A stretch of 26,336 nt of DNA from a virus, in IMG/VR virus record IMGVR_UViG_3300036759_000185, positions 1 to 26,336 of that record. One strand, 5' to 3'. The position numbers were made by a program, and so were the translations under genes. The notes under the pieces are model-generated. The model ran no database searches, was not told the origin of the DNA, and saw only the letters and a list, made by a program, of their open reading frames with translations. Shown here one piece after another: positions 13,060-21,678 of this stretch; positions within the stretch are counted from its first letter, which is position 1, and every line of letters starts with the position of its first letter.

Positions 13060-15935
13060 CGCACGACCCCCGCCATCTGTAAGGCGTGCACGATATCCTG
13101 CGAAACCTGCTCCGTCGTGGGCCCCACCTGCACATGCATCGTGACATTCGGCCGCAGCGCGCCAGAGGTAAGGGCGGCGCGTATATCGTTCAACACCGTC
13201 ACGACCGGCGAAAAATCAACCGAGAAACTCGAAACATCCACCGGCACGCCCGTCGAAGGCGCCAGTTGTATACGGCTGATTGCATCGGTTAACGACTGCA
13301 CATTGAAGGCGCCGGCCAGCGCCGCAAGCTGCCCGGAAATGTCGGCAAAGCCCGTGCGCATATTATTGAAGCCGCGCGAAAGCTGGTCCCAGAGCTGGCT
13401 GCCCCAGTGCGTGATGTCGCCGCGTAGACCGACCACCTGGTTCTGCGTATAAGCCTGAAACTCGACATACAAATCGTGCACGGCCATGTAGGTCATGAAA
13501 ACGCCCTGCTGGATGTTTTCCTCGATCTTCTGCGTGCCGCGCGTCTGAAAAATACCGATAATGCCGGTCACCGCCGAAACCGCGCCGGTAATGGCCGAGA
13601 ACGCACCACCGAGGCCTCCGAGAGCACCACCACCGCCGCCCGCGGCGCCGCCTGCCGCGCCGCCCGCTTTCGCCGCCGTCTGCGCGCCGCCGCCCAGTCC
13701 GCCGAACAGATCGCCGATGCCTTTGAAGGCTTTCGTCACTTCACCCAGCGCCGCCGTCAGTCCATTGCCGCCGAGCAGCGACCCGATGAATTTCTGAACC
13801 GCCTGCACGCCCTGCTGCACGAAAATCTGCGTAAACATCTTGCCGATGCTCTCGAGCATGCCCCGCGTGACTTCGCCGAAACTCTTATCGCCCGACCAGA
13901 GCGCATCGGTGATATCAGAGGCCGTCTGTCGCACCAGGCGTGTGATATTTCTCTGCGCATCCTTCCACATCGAATCTCGCTGCTCGAGCGCCGTGGCCGT
14001 TTCCTTCGTGCCTTTTGTCAGAATCTGGCCGTGTTCATCGGCCGATTTCCGAATCTGCGCGCCCAGCGCCGCCAGCGCCTGCTGCTGATCCTTCGACAGA
14101 TTGAACCAGTCTTTCGAAATCGTCTGCGTAATGGAATCCCAGGCCGCCTGATTGATGTGCTTGATTTCTTCGGTAGATGTGCCGGCCATCGACACCTGCT
14201 GTTTCCAGCCCTCGCGCACGTTGTAAATCATGTCGTCAATTTGCTTGTCCGTCGCAAATTTGATGGACTCGGTTGCCTCAATGACCTTTTCGGCGCCCGC
14301 CATCTGATCCTTCGTGAGCGCGATCGTCACCGCATCCGCTTCTTTGTAGGTAGGTATGAGCGCCGCCACCGAATCATTGATCTTCTGCGCCTGCGCCGCC
14401 ATTTCGGCCGCATGCTGCTTCTGTGCGTCATACACACCCTGCATGTTGAACTTTTTTGCAGTGTTCTCCGCGGCTGCGCCCAGCGCGTTCAGATTGTTGG
14501 TTTGATCTCTCGTGTTGTCGCCCAGCAGCTTAAAAGCTTTAATCTGCGCGATGACTTGCTGAATGAAAACTTCGTTGCGCTTCGTCGTTTCCGCAATCGC
14601 GTCGCCCATCCCCTTAAAGGGACTGTTGACGTTATCGTTCAGAGCCGTGCCGATTTCTTTCGCTTCCGCCGTGATGTGATTGCGAAAGTATTCCGCCGAC
14701 AGCTGCAGCAGGGCGAAGCCCTGCTTCATGGAATCCGGCAGCTTACTCGCAATCTTGTCCCAAACATCCTTTATCGTGTTCAGTTCGCGCCGCGTGTTTT
14801 CAACAATCATCTGGCCGTACTGCGTCGAAAGTTCCGCCAGCTTTTTAAAGAGCACCTCCGCCACCGCTGCAAACAACGAAATGGAGTGAATCATATTCGA
14901 CAGCGCTGCATTCCAGTTTTTCTGCCAGAGGTCTCCAGCCTTCGCATTGTTATCCAGCGATGTATCGACCAGGCCCAACCCTTTCGCAATCCCTTCGAGC
15001 GCGCCGCCGATAAACGCCTTCACGTGCTGAAATCCTTCGTTCAGCACGCCGAATAGTTTCTGCGCGGCCGATTGCAGAATGCCCGATTGCAGGAACCATT
15101 GCCCAAATGCCGTAACCCACTTGAGTGCCTCCGTCACCCAGCCGGAAAGTTTTTGAATCGCAGGGCCCAGCAATACATTGAAGGCCTGCGCCAGCGCTTC
15201 TACGCCTTTACCGGCCGCCTCGGAGAATGCACTTTTCACGCCGCTGAGCGTCGCATTCAAGCCCTTCATGGCTTCCGAAGTCGAGAGCGCTTTTACTCCG
15301 GTATCGAGCAGCCAGCCGCCCACTTTTTCGACAATTTGCAGGCCGGCGAAACCCGTTGCCGCACCCGCCGCCAGCGTGGCGATACTACCAAGCGAAGGCA
15401 CCAGGCGTGTCGCTACGCTACCGAGCGAGGAAAGAAAGCCGCCGGCACTGCTGGACTGCTTTGCGGTGTTCTCGAGCGCCGCGCCTGCCGTCTGTGCCGC
15501 CTGACCCACCGCCGCCGTTTTCGCCGCTGCTTCCGTCGCGGCCCAGGTCGAGGCCTTGAACGCTTCCGTTGCCTGCGAGGTAGCGCCGGCTGCCTTCGTT
15601 TCCGCTGAGGCCGTCGCAGCCGCCGATTCCGCTACTTTCTTAGTCGATTCCGCGGCCGCCGCCGCATTCGCCGAAGTCGCCGCCAATTGCGTATTGGAAG
15701 CATTCAGCGCTGCATTCAGCGCCGACATGGATTGCGTCGTTTCGACATTCGCCAGATTCGAGGTTTTGACTGAAACGGAAAGCGCTTCGAAGGACTTCGT
15801 TGCATTCGCGGCCGATGTCTGAATAGAATTCACCGCCGTATCGGTGACCTTCTGCGCTTCCGCGATCGAACGGTTATAGGCGTCCGTCACCGCGTTCAGG
15901 ACGATATTGACGGTACGGTTCAACCCTTCAGCCAC
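13056..15935 (-). CDS. Tape measure protein
   Basis: A 959-residue protein, the longest in the window. The N-terminal 160 residues are Ala/Ser/Thr-rich coiled coil (NLANVETTQSMSALNAALNA). A hydrophobic region (about 165-210) is followed by long helices, and a Gly/Ala-rich hydrophobic stretch lies near residues 735-790 (AGGAAGGGGGALGGLGG). These are standard tape-measure traits. It fixes tail length and is threaded inside the tube; at the usual ~0.15 nm per residue it implies a tail of roughly 140 nm. It starts at GTG 15935, overlapping the end of the GT chaperone by 8 nt, a normal gene order. No lytic transglycosylase or peptidase motif was seen. Confidence 0.9.
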   Translation of the reverse strand: MAEGLNRTVNIVLNAVTDAYNRSIAEAQKVTDTAVNSIQTSAANATKSFEALSVSVKTSNLANVETTQSMSALNAALNASNTQLAATSANAAAAAESTKKVAESAAATASAETKAAGATSQATEAFKASTWAATEAAAKTAAVGQAAQTAGAALENTAKQSSSAGGFLSSLGSVATRLVPSLGSIATLAAGAATGFAGLQIVEKVGGWLLDTGVKALSTSEAMKGLNATLSGVKSAFSEAAGKGVEALAQAFNVLLGPAIQKLSGWVTEALKWVTAFGQWFLQSGILQSAAQKLFGVLNEGFQHVKAFIGGALEGIAKGLGLVDTSLDNNAKAGDLWQKNWNAALSNMIHSISLFAAVAEVLFKKLAELSTQYGQMIVENTRRELNTIKDVWDKIASKLPDSMKQGFALLQLSAEYFRNHITAEAKEIGTALNDNVNSPFKGMGDAIAETTKRNEVFIQQVIAQIKAFKLLGDNTRDQTNNLNALGAAAENTAKKFNMQGVYDAQKQHAAEMAAQAQKINDSVAALIPTYKEADAVTIALTKDQMAGAEKVIEATESIKFATDKQIDDMIYNVREGWKQQVSMAGTSTEEIKHINQAAWDSITQTISKDWFNLSKDQQQALAALGAQIRKSADEHGQILTKGTKETATALEQRDSMWKDAQRNITRLVRQTASDITDALWSGDKSFGEVTRGMLESIGKMFTQIFVQQGVQAVQKFIGSLLGGNGLTAALGEVTKAFKGIGDLFGGLGGGAQTAAKAGGAAGGAAGGGGGALGGLGGAFSAITGAVSAVTGIIGIFQTRGTQKIEENIQQGVFMTYMAVHDLYVEFQAYTQNQVVGLRGDITHWGSQLWDQLSRGFNNMRTGFADISGQLAALAGAFNVQSLTDAISRIQLAPSTGVPVDVSSFSVDFSPVVTVLNDIRAALTSGALRPNVTMHVQVGPTTEQVSQDIVHALQMAGVVR

Positions 15936-16598
15936 GGCGCGCCCCCGGCAAACTCAGAAAATAGGCCTCGAGCTGCCGGCCCGTCGGCATCTGCGGCGCA
16001 CGCCGCCGCGGCTGCAGCTCCATCGGCACATCGTCCGGCTTCGTCACCAGGAAGGATTCAACCGTCACCTCCGGCGCATCCTTCGTGCGATTCGCCTGAT
16101 AGGTCAGATAGAGTAACTGTGCCATCATCAGCTCCGAATAGCGATTCTGTTCCTTCCACTGCTCGATGAGCGCCTCGAGTTCCGGCCGCGTCAGCTCCCA
16201 GAATTCCCACTCGTGAAGTCCGAGCCGGTAACGAGCGAAGGCCCGGAGCCGCTCCCACTCGTGAACGACGGCGCCGCCAGGCCGTTCACTGGTTCGGCCG
16301 GCCGCTCCGCTGCCGCCGGCTCCGCGGAAGGGTTTGCCGTACCCATCGCTTCCGCCACACAGGCGTTGTAATACGACAGGTTCTGCATTTCGATGAGTGA
16401 ACGCAGCGCCGCGAGTGTCAAATCGGCATGCTCATGCCGCAGCCCCAGGAACAGCGCCTTCGCCACCGAATCGAGTTCCCGCTGCGGTAACTGCTGCAGC
16501 TCGAGCACATCCGCCAGCGTGTAATACAAATAGCGCGGCCGTTCATCGGCTAGAACGATTTCGACCCGCTGCAGGATCTTTCGTTTTCGTTCCGGCAT
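15928..16598 (-). CDS. Tail assembly chaperone GT (-1 frameshift fusion)
   Basis: The frame opening at about 16431 and ending at 15928 is in the -1 frame relative to gene G and has no start of its own near its homologous part. Read upstream of its only late ATG (16128) it gives HEWERLRAFARYRLGLHEW, then EFWELTRPELEALIEQWKEQ, then YSELMMAQLLYLTY, a typical T domain. Shifting at the A AAC CCT heptamer (16329-16335) joins 90 residues of G to 133 residues of T, giving a 223-residue protein. In lambda the GT fusion recruits the tube subunit to the tape measure. Overlap with the tape-measure start is 8 nt. Confidence 0.85.
16191..16598 (-). CDS. Tail assembly chaperone G (zero-frame product)
   Basis: A 135-residue protein. 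The first 85 residues are helical (VEIVLADERPRYLYYTLADV, LDSVAKALFLGLRHEHADLT, LRSLIEMQNLSYYNACVAEA), like lambda gpG-type chaperones that coat the tape measure during tail assembly. After residue 90 the chain becomes a Ser/Gly/Pro-rich tail without structure, which is where ribosomes that do not shift terminate. It lies 5 nt after the tail tube stop, as in lambda-like tails. Confidence 0.82.
   Translation of the reverse strand: MPERKRKILQRVEIVLADERPRYLYYTLADVLELQQLPQRELDSVAKALFLGLRHEHADLTLAALRSLIEMQNLSYYNACVAEAMGTANPSAEPAAAERPAEPVNGLAAPSFTSGSGSGPSLVTGSDFTSGNSGS
16297..16335 (-). promoter_or_regulatory. Programmed -1 ribosomal frameshift site
   Basis: The minus strand reads A AAC CCT in the zero frame at 16335-16329 (codons Ala-Asn-Pro), an X XXY YYZ slippery heptamer. 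Eight nucleotides later a perfect 6-bp GCCGGC stem (16320-16315 with 16302-16297) encloses a 12-nt loop. Heptamer, spacer and stem together are the standard stimulator layout, and the -1 frame leads into the T domain. Confidence 0.8.
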
Positions 16599-16603
16599 AT
16601 GTG

Positions 16604-17365
16604 TTACGCCGCCCGCTCCAGATTCGTACCGCGCGAGGCCTCGAGCGTATTCGGCGCACCCGTCCGCGAAACTGTCACATCACCGTACTGGCGCAGCGTG
16701 CAATTCAATTTCATGGCGCCGGCGCCGGAAAAAGCTAAGGGCAATGCCGTGACAAACGCCGCGAAGGTCACCACCAGCGTTTCGCCTTCGGCATAATCCG
16801 TCTCGATCTTGAATGGCCGTATCTCGCGCGTCTTACTCAAATGAATGAGGCCGGTGACTTCGTTATGCGTCGGATCATCCGGCCAGTAATTCACCACCAG
16901 CGCGATATCGGCCGGCGTCGAGAGTCCCGGAATCTGCAACGTGACGCGCGAGGCATTCGCCAGGTTATTCACATCGAGCATGGAGACCGAAGGCGAAGGA
17001 ATCGTCAAACTCTCCACATTCGAAATCTCCTGCCAGGTCGGCTCCGAACTGGCATCGGTACAGGTACCCAGAAAGACATGCGAAGGCACCGGCACAAAGC
17101 CGCCCGGCGTCACGCTCGGATCAACCGCAATCTGCGAGCAGATACTGGCCGCGGTCAGCGTAATCGTGGCGCCAGTCGTATGCGCCGCGGCCGCCGTGCC
17201 CTGCTGCGCGCGCACCACCGTATAGGCAACGCCGGAGCCTCCGGTTACTTTCATTTTTTCGGTTTCCACCAGGAGCGTGTCACCGGTTTTGACAGGATCA
17301 TGCCCGGCATTCAACTGGATGTTGGTATCGGTATCCGAAATATCGGCCGCGAGTGTGATAGCCAT
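16604..17365 (-). CDS. Major tail tube protein
   Basis: A 253-residue protein placed between the tail terminator and chaperones G/GT. Residues about 1-75 form a small extra beta domain (ADISDTDTNIQLNAG, GDTLLVETEKMKVTGG, TVVRAQQGTAAAAH), a module seen at the surface of several phage proteins. Residues about 85-250 are the tube fold: EISNVESLTIPSPSVSMLDV, RVTLQIPGLSTPADIALVVN, IRPFKIETDYAEG, VTFAAFVTALPLAF. Hexamers stack to form the tail tube. GTG 17368 immediately upstream of the ATG has slightly better spacing from a gggag Shine-Dalgarno, so the start may be one codon earlier. Confidence 0.85.
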   Translation of the reverse strand: MAITLAADISDTDTNIQLNAGHDPVKTGDTLLVETEKMKVTGGSGVAYTVVRAQQGTAAAAHTTGATITLTAASICSQIAVDPSVTPGGFVPVPSHVFLGTCTDASSEPTWQEISNVESLTIPSPSVSMLDVNNLANASRVTLQIPGLSTPADIALVVNYWPDDPTHNEVTGLIHLSKTREIRPFKIETDYAEGETLVVTFAAFVTALPLAFSGAGAMKLNCTLRQYGDVTVSRTGAPNTLEASRGTNLERAA

Positions 17366-17383
17366 CACTTTGTTTTTCTCCCT

Positions 17384-17788
17384 TCACAGAAATAAAATTT
17401 GCACGTTAACCGTGGCCGCGCGAACCGTGCCTTCCGCGCGCGTGAACTGCACCAGATTCACAAACGTCTGCATGCGCCGTTTGCCGATAAAGAGGCATTG
17501 ATCCTCAAACAGCAAATTCAGCAGCGTGGCAATCTCGCGCACCTGCTGGAATCCTTTTTCCGGATCAGCATCGTTCGAATATGCGCGCAGCACCTGCTCG
17601 GCCCAGAGCTGCCGCGAGGTATCAACGGCGCGATCCGAGCGCGCCGAAAACGTATCGAACAGAACATAGGGATAGAACGTCGCATCCGGCACGTAATCCC
17701 ACACACCGGAAACGATGGCCGCCAGCTCTTCGGAATTTTTGAGCCGGTCATACATCACCTGCTGCAAGGCTAGAAAATCGATAATCAT
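17384..17788 (-). CDS. Tail terminator / tail completion protein (DUF3168-like)
   Basis: A 134-residue protein opening with a helix (FLALQQVMYDRLKNSEELAA) followed by VWDYVPDATFYPYVLFDTF and a long helix (GFQQVREIATLLNLLF), the pattern of DUF3168 tail completion proteins that cap the finished tail and dock it to the head. It lies between the gp10-like gene and the tail tube, the usual position. It overlaps the gp10-like gene by 4 nt. Confidence 0.82.
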   Translation of the reverse strand: MIIDFLALQQVMYDRLKNSEELAAIVSGVWDYVPDATFYPYVLFDTFSARSDRAVDTSRQLWAEQVLRAYSNDADPEKGFQQVREIATLLNLLFEDQCLFIGKRRMQTFVNLVQFTRAEGTVRAATVNVQILFL

Positions 17789-18108
17789 GGCCGGTCCACT
17801 CCCAACTGCTCAGCCAGCCGCAGATCGAACTGCTCGAGTTCCCGCGCGACCGCCACCTGCAGAAACGGATGCGCCCGCACATAGCGCGTACCAAAAATCA
17901 CGTAACTGGCATATGGCACCGCGGCCGTAATGAGAAACTGGCCGGCAGCCGGCCGCTCCGCGTAAACATTCGCTCGCAAGCGGCCGGTACGCAGCGGCGC
18001 CATCGCCGCCGCCATGCGCGCCGCATCCTGCGCCACCTGCGCCAGGTCGGCATGCACCAGCTCCGGCAATCCGTCCAGGGTACGAAACAGACTATCCACT
18101 TCGTTCAC
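17785..18108 (-). CDS. HK97 gp10-like head-tail protein
   Basis: A 107-residue protein. APLRTGRLRANVYAERP, then PYASYVIFGTRYVRAHPFL, are the signatures of the HK97 gp10-like family (TGxLRxxV, YaxyvexGTr, xaxPFL). These proteins act at the head-tail junction during tail completion. It overlaps both neighbours by 4 nt. Confidence 0.9.
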   Translation of the reverse strand: MNEVDSLFRTLDGLPELVHADLAQVAQDAARMAAAMAPLRTGRLRANVYAERPAAGQFLITAAVPYASYVIFGTRYVRAHPFLQVAVARELEQFDLRLAEQLGVDRP

Positions 18109-18434
18109 GCAATCCCTTTGCCTTCCCAGACCGTCAGCACCTGTTCCCGATTCCGTTCATCGCGGTTATAGAGCGCCGTGATATTGAGAATGCGGCCGCG
18201 GTAGATGAGGCGCATGGTCGCATCCAGGTCCGTCCGATGGCGTAAGCGGATCTGCCACCAGACACGCGACTCCATTTGTTCCGCCTGCGCAATCTCGAGA
18301 TTCGATTTCTGCTCGAACTTCGCCCAGGCATAGGTCACATGCTGCCAGTCGAGCGCCACCGCATCCCCGGTTGCACCCGCTACCGCCACCGGCCGCTGCA
18401 CTTCGACATAGCATCGTAGTTCGCCTGCACGCAT
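18105..18434 (-). CDS. Head closure / head-tail adaptor protein
   Basis: A 109-residue protein typical of the phage head-tail joining family: MRAGELRCYVEVQRPV, then VTYAWAKFEQKSNLEIAQAE, then WQIRLRHRTDLDATMRLIYR and the ending ILNITALYNRDERNREQVL. In related phages it forms a ring below the connector that closes the portal channel. It lies 2 nt after the connector gene. Confidence 0.9.
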   Translation of the reverse strand: MRAGELRCYVEVQRPVAVAGATGDAVALDWQHVTYAWAKFEQKSNLEIAQAEQMESRVWWQIRLRHRTDLDATMRLIYRGRILNITALYNRDERNREQVLTVWEGKGIA

Positions 18435-18436
18435 AA

Positions 18437-19084
18437 TCAGGAAAACTCAAACCAGCGATCCGACAGCAGACCATCGAGAAAGGGAACCGTCTCGAGCTTC
18501 GCTTCGCTCACTTCCTCGCGATTCTCATAGAGCGCACCGATGCGCAACAGCAGCCAGTTCTGCACATCGGCCGGCACATCCTCGGCAAGCGTGCCGTAAC
18601 CCGCCCGGTAACGCACCCGTAGCAGGTCTTCCGTCACTGCTTCGAAATCCAGATCGCCGCACCCGCAGTTGCAGCCGCCGCAGCACGAGCCGAAAATGCC
18701 GGCATTAAAAATCAGCCGGCCCGGCGTGGTGTAAATTCCATCGCTCGTCTGCTCAATCCGGTAATCCGTGCCGGCCTGAAGCGTTTGATTGCCATAGGTC
18801 ACCCGTTCCACTCCGAGCAGATTCGTCCAGGGCAATTCAAGCAGGCAGCAACCGCAGCGCGTGCCCAGTTCCTGCGGATAGCAGGCGCATTCGTATGTCG
18901 TCTCGATCAGCGCCAGGCGCAGGAGTTTCGTCGCCGTGCGAACCGCCGACTGCGCCAGCGTCTGCATGACATACAGTTCTTCCGACGATTCGACTACGCC
19001 CAGTTCTTCCAGCCGCAGGTGCCGCTGCACCTGTTGCCAGGTGACCGGCAGCGTCAGCGCAGGTTCAATCAGCGTCGTTTTCAT
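18437..19084 (-). CDS. Head-tail connector (gp6-like), unusually cysteine-rich
   Basis: A 215-residue protein. WQQVQRHLRLE, then a helix LYVMQTLAQSAVRTATKLL and a C-terminal helical part (VPADVQNWLLLRIGALYENR) match the gp6-like connector family that extends the portal ring. ATG 19084 is chosen because upstream codons (from TTG 19117) lack family character, although the aaagg Shine-Dalgarno is close. Ten cysteines (66, 68, 77, 79, 80, 134, 135, 138, 140, 142) form two clusters in the inserted beta region. This is odd for the family and may bind metal or form disulfides. Confidence 0.85.
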   Translation of the reverse strand: MKTTLIEPALTLPVTWQQVQRHLRLEELGVVESSEELYVMQTLAQSAVRTATKLLRLALIETTYECACYPQELGTRCGCCLLELPWTNLLGVERVTYGNQTLQAGTDYRIEQTSDGIYTTPGRLIFNAGIFGSCCGGCNCGCGDLDFEAVTEDLLRVRYRAGYGTLAEDVPADVQNWLLLRIGALYENREEVSEAKLETVPFLDGLLSDRWFEFS

Positions 19085-19201
19085 AGCCTTTTCATGAAAT
19101 TCGGGAGAAGCAGGCAAGACCAGGCGCTGCCCGCCGGTCCTGCCCGTTCCCCGCCCGATGCCGGTCTCTGTTTAAAAGAAGCATCGGGAAACCCTTCCTT
19201 T

Positions 19202-19324
19202 TTAGCGCCGCTCTTGTTCTTCGTCGGCGTCCGGTTTCCGTTCCGGTCCCGGATACGGTTCCGGCCGCCGTTGCGGATCAGGCTCCGGCCGCGGCTGCGG
19301 TTTTGGTGGTTGCTGTGTACCCAT
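19202..19324 (-). CDS. Tiny proline-rich acidic/basic protein
   Basis: A 40-residue ORF not recovered by usual length cut-offs. The sequence is highly biased: MGTQQPPKPQPRPEPD, then PYPGPERKPDADEEQERR; about a third is Pro, with alternating Arg and Glu/Asp. A strong Shine-Dalgarno (gggaggt, 8 nt upstream) overlaps the capsid stop codon, which supports translation. No function is known. It may be a small head accessory peptide, or low-complexity DNA that happens to be open. Confidence 0.5.
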   Translation of the reverse strand: MGTQQPPKPQPRPEPDPQRRPEPYPGPERKPDADEEQERR

Positions 19325-19330
19325 CGGTTT

Positions 19331-20932
19331 TTACCTCCCTTCCCGGCGCCGCTGCGCCGCTGCTTCTTCCGCCCGTTCATTCGAGCGCCGCGCACTCGTG
19401 ACCGTCGGATGTTCCCCGGCCGGCGCTGCGCCCTCGCTCGGCGGTTGCGGCCGCTGTGTCCCGGCTTCCGCCTGCGCCTGCTGCCGCTGCTGCGCATTCT
19501 CGTAATGCGCTTTCGTCACCCCGTTGCCGGGAGGCGTGACCACATCGGCGCCCAGCAGCACATAGGGCGAACGCTGTCCGCCCGATTTCGTCGTAATGGG
19601 AGCCTTAAACCAGGGCGTTCCGCCCACGCGAATCACGAAGCGGAAACAGGTGATGTCGTAATCGAACCAGAGATGAATCGAAATATCCTGCTTGATGCCG
19701 CCCGTTTTCGTGGCCGTCAGATAGGATTTCAGATCGACCAGCGCGATATCGCCGGCTGTCCCCAGCGCCGGCGCCACATCCGTCACCAGGATCGGCCGCC
19801 CCATCAGCGTGCCGTAGGGCGCCGCCGATAAACCGCCCGGCGGCAGATAGGCCGGAAAACCTGTAATGGTGTTTCCGACACCGCCCGTCGGAATCGGAAA
19901 ATAGAGCGACAAGAGCGCTGCCTGGCCCTCCTGGCTGGTGATCCAGACACCCGACCGCGAGGCGGAGTAGAACGCCGTCCACATCTGAAAAATATTGGCC
20001 ACCGTGATCGTCCCCGCAGCCTGCGCCGCATCCCGCGGGATTGTCACCGCGGCCGGGGAGGTATAGATACCCTGTGGTTCCCCGGTACCGGTTCCGTTCA
20101 GGATGGCATCGTTGATTTTGTACTCCATCTTTTCCGGAGCCTTGCGCCGCAGCAGTGCCGCCAGCGCCGGCGCATCCTCCAGCAATTCATCCGAGACTGG
20201 CACCAGCACATACAGCTTGTTCAGCGATACCGTCACCTGATCGAGCGCCAGTTTGGAATTTTTCTTGAGCGCGCATTCCTTATCCCAATACGCCTGAATG
20301 CCCGCGACCGTATCCCAGGGAGTCGAGCTGTCAATCGGCACGATGACGCGATTACTCGACGTCGTAATGTTATCGGTCAAGGGCAAAAGCGAATCCTCCG
20401 CCATCAGCAGACTTTGAATATCCGTTCGAAAATCGGGAGGCACCGCATAGCCGCCATCCGCATTCACGCCTTCCGTCATGACGTTATCGGGAGGCCCCGC
20501 CGAATTGAGCAGCCGCGGATCAGTGGGCCGGCCATGAATACCGGCATTGCGTACCGCCTGCGCGAATTCGCCGAAATCGCGAAAGCCGAACGTCCCCGCC
20601 GCCCGGTTTTCCACCTGCACGCGATGCCCGCGCACCGGCTGCGGAGCCGGCCGCGGCGCCGCCGGCTGCACCTGCGTGCCATTGCCGTTCGCATGCCCGT
20701 TTGCGGCGCCATTCGGCGCCGGCGAAACCAGATGCTGGTTCACCACCTCGAGCTGCTCGCGCCGCCGGATGTCGGCGAGTACCGCTTCCTGCTCGCGCAT
20801 CGCGCCGTCGAATTCCTGCGCCTCGCTATCGGTCAGGTCGCGCTGCTCCTGATCCGCCATCGCCAAAATTGCGGTAGCTCTCGCCTGTATATCTGCTGAT
20901 CGCTGCCGTTGTTCCTGAAGTGTCACTGACAT
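19331..20932 (-). CDS. Major capsid protein, HK97 fold
   Basis: A 533-residue protein. Residues 1-65 are a coiled coil like the HK97 delta (scaffold) domain, followed by an Asn/Gly/Pro-rich linker (68-105). The HK97-fold part runs from about residue 150 to 455: DGGYAVPPDFRTDIQSLLMA, RVIVPIDSSTPW, LVPVSDELLEDAP, NDAILNGTGTGEPQGI, GRPILVTDVAPALG, FRFVIRVGGTPWF. About 75 low-complexity residues (QQRQQAQAEAG, NERAEEAAAQRRREGR) extend beyond the fold, which is unusual. The upstream ClpP-like protease probably removes the delta domain. It overlaps the protease gene by 10 nt. Confidence 0.93.
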   Translation of the reverse strand: MSVTLQEQRQRSADIQARATAILAMADQEQRDLTDSEAQEFDGAMREQEAVLADIRRREQLEVVNQHLVSPAPNGAANGHANGNGTQVQPAAPRPAPQPVRGHRVQVENRAAGTFGFRDFGEFAQAVRNAGIHGRPTDPRLLNSAGPPDNVMTEGVNADGGYAVPPDFRTDIQSLLMAEDSLLPLTDNITTSSNRVIVPIDSSTPWDTVAGIQAYWDKECALKKNSKLALDQVTVSLNKLYVLVPVSDELLEDAPALAALLRRKAPEKMEYKINDAILNGTGTGEPQGIYTSPAAVTIPRDAAQAAGTITVANIFQMWTAFYSASRSGVWITSQEGQAALLSLYFPIPTGGVGNTITGFPAYLPPGGLSAAPYGTLMGRPILVTDVAPALGTAGDIALVDLKSYLTATKTGGIKQDISIHLWFDYDITCFRFVIRVGGTPWFKAPITTKSGGQRSPYVLLGADVVTPPGNGVTKAHYENAQQRQQAQAEAGTQRPQPPSEGAAPAGEHPTVTSARRSNERAEEAAAQRRREGR

Positions 20933-21678
20933 AGAGAGTCACCGCCCTTTACGTTTGATTTTTGGTACTGCTCGAACACCTTCCGCCGCATCGCCGAGGC
21001 CTGCGCCCGGCGTGCATCCGCCCGCGGCCGTTTCGCCGCCGATACCCGCAACCAGGCCGGCATGTTGCGGAATTTCATGCCCGCCGGAAAACCCGCTGCA
21101 ATCGGCAGCGCTTCTTCGACCTGTTCACCGAAACCCGCCTCCACCGCTTCCGTTGCCGTGAACCAGGTTTCCGCATCCATCCATTCCGCCAGCCGCTTGC
21201 GGCCGGCCGCACTATGCCGCTGATAGGCATCGATCAGCGATTCTTTCGTTTCATCCAGCACATCCGCCAGCTTGCGCAGCTCCTCCGCTTCGCCGAAGAT
21301 CACCGCCGCCGGATTATGGATCATGAGCGAGGCGTTCGCCGCCAGCACGATGCGGCTAGCCGCCATCGCGATCACCGAAGCGATCGACCAGGCCATACCA
21401 TCGATATAGGCCGTCACCGGCACCGGCGCGCGCAGCAGCGCGTTATAAATCCCGAGGCCTTGAAAGACATCGCCGCCTGGCGAATTGATGCGCACCGCCA
21501 CGGCATCCGCCGCGCGCATGCCGTCCAGGCGTTGCGCGACCGTCTTTGCCGTTTCGCCGGCATCGTCCCACAGCAGACCGGAGCCGCCGATGGCGTCGTA
21601 AAGATAGATCGTTTCGATGCGTGCCGCACTAGCGCGCACCCGCGGCGCCTGGCCGCGGGATAGAATGGTTTCCGTCAC
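20923..21678 (-). CDS. ClpP-like prohead protease
   Basis: A 251-residue serine protease. INSPGGDVFQGLGIYNAL (about 64-81), IDGMAWSIASVIAMAA (about 92-107, catalytic Ser98 in G-x-A-x-S) and SLMIHNPAAV (His121) are the ClpP/phage head-maturation motifs. The C-terminal tail is basic. It lies between portal and capsid, the standard place for a protease that cleaves the capsid delta domain. GTG 21678 is chosen because of the AGAGGAGA Shine-Dalgarno just upstream; an in-frame GTG at 21714 is possible. It overlaps the portal end by 50 nt. Confidence 0.92.
   Translation of the reverse strand: MTETILSRGQAPRVRASAARIETIYLYDAIGGSGLLWDDAGETAKTVAQRLDGMRAADAVAVRINSPGGDVFQGLGIYNALLRAPVPVTAYIDGMAWSIASVIAMAASRIVLAANASLMIHNPAAVIFGEAEELRKLADVLDETKESLIDAYQRHSAAGRKRLAEWMDAETWFTATEAVEAGFGEQVEEALPIAAGFPAGMKFRNMPAWLRVSAAKRPRADARRAQASAMRRKVFEQYQKSNVKGGDSLCQ

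Noticed and set aside
13476-15056. 526-codon plus-strand frame opposite the tape measure gene
   Set aside because: Arg/His/Leu-rich translation typical of an antisense shadow of a GC-rich gene; the minus-strand tape measure has the expected features and gene order.
18785-19831. 348-codon plus-strand frame opposite connector and capsid genes
   Set aside because: Very Arg/Pro-rich and without motifs; antisense to two well-supported head genes.
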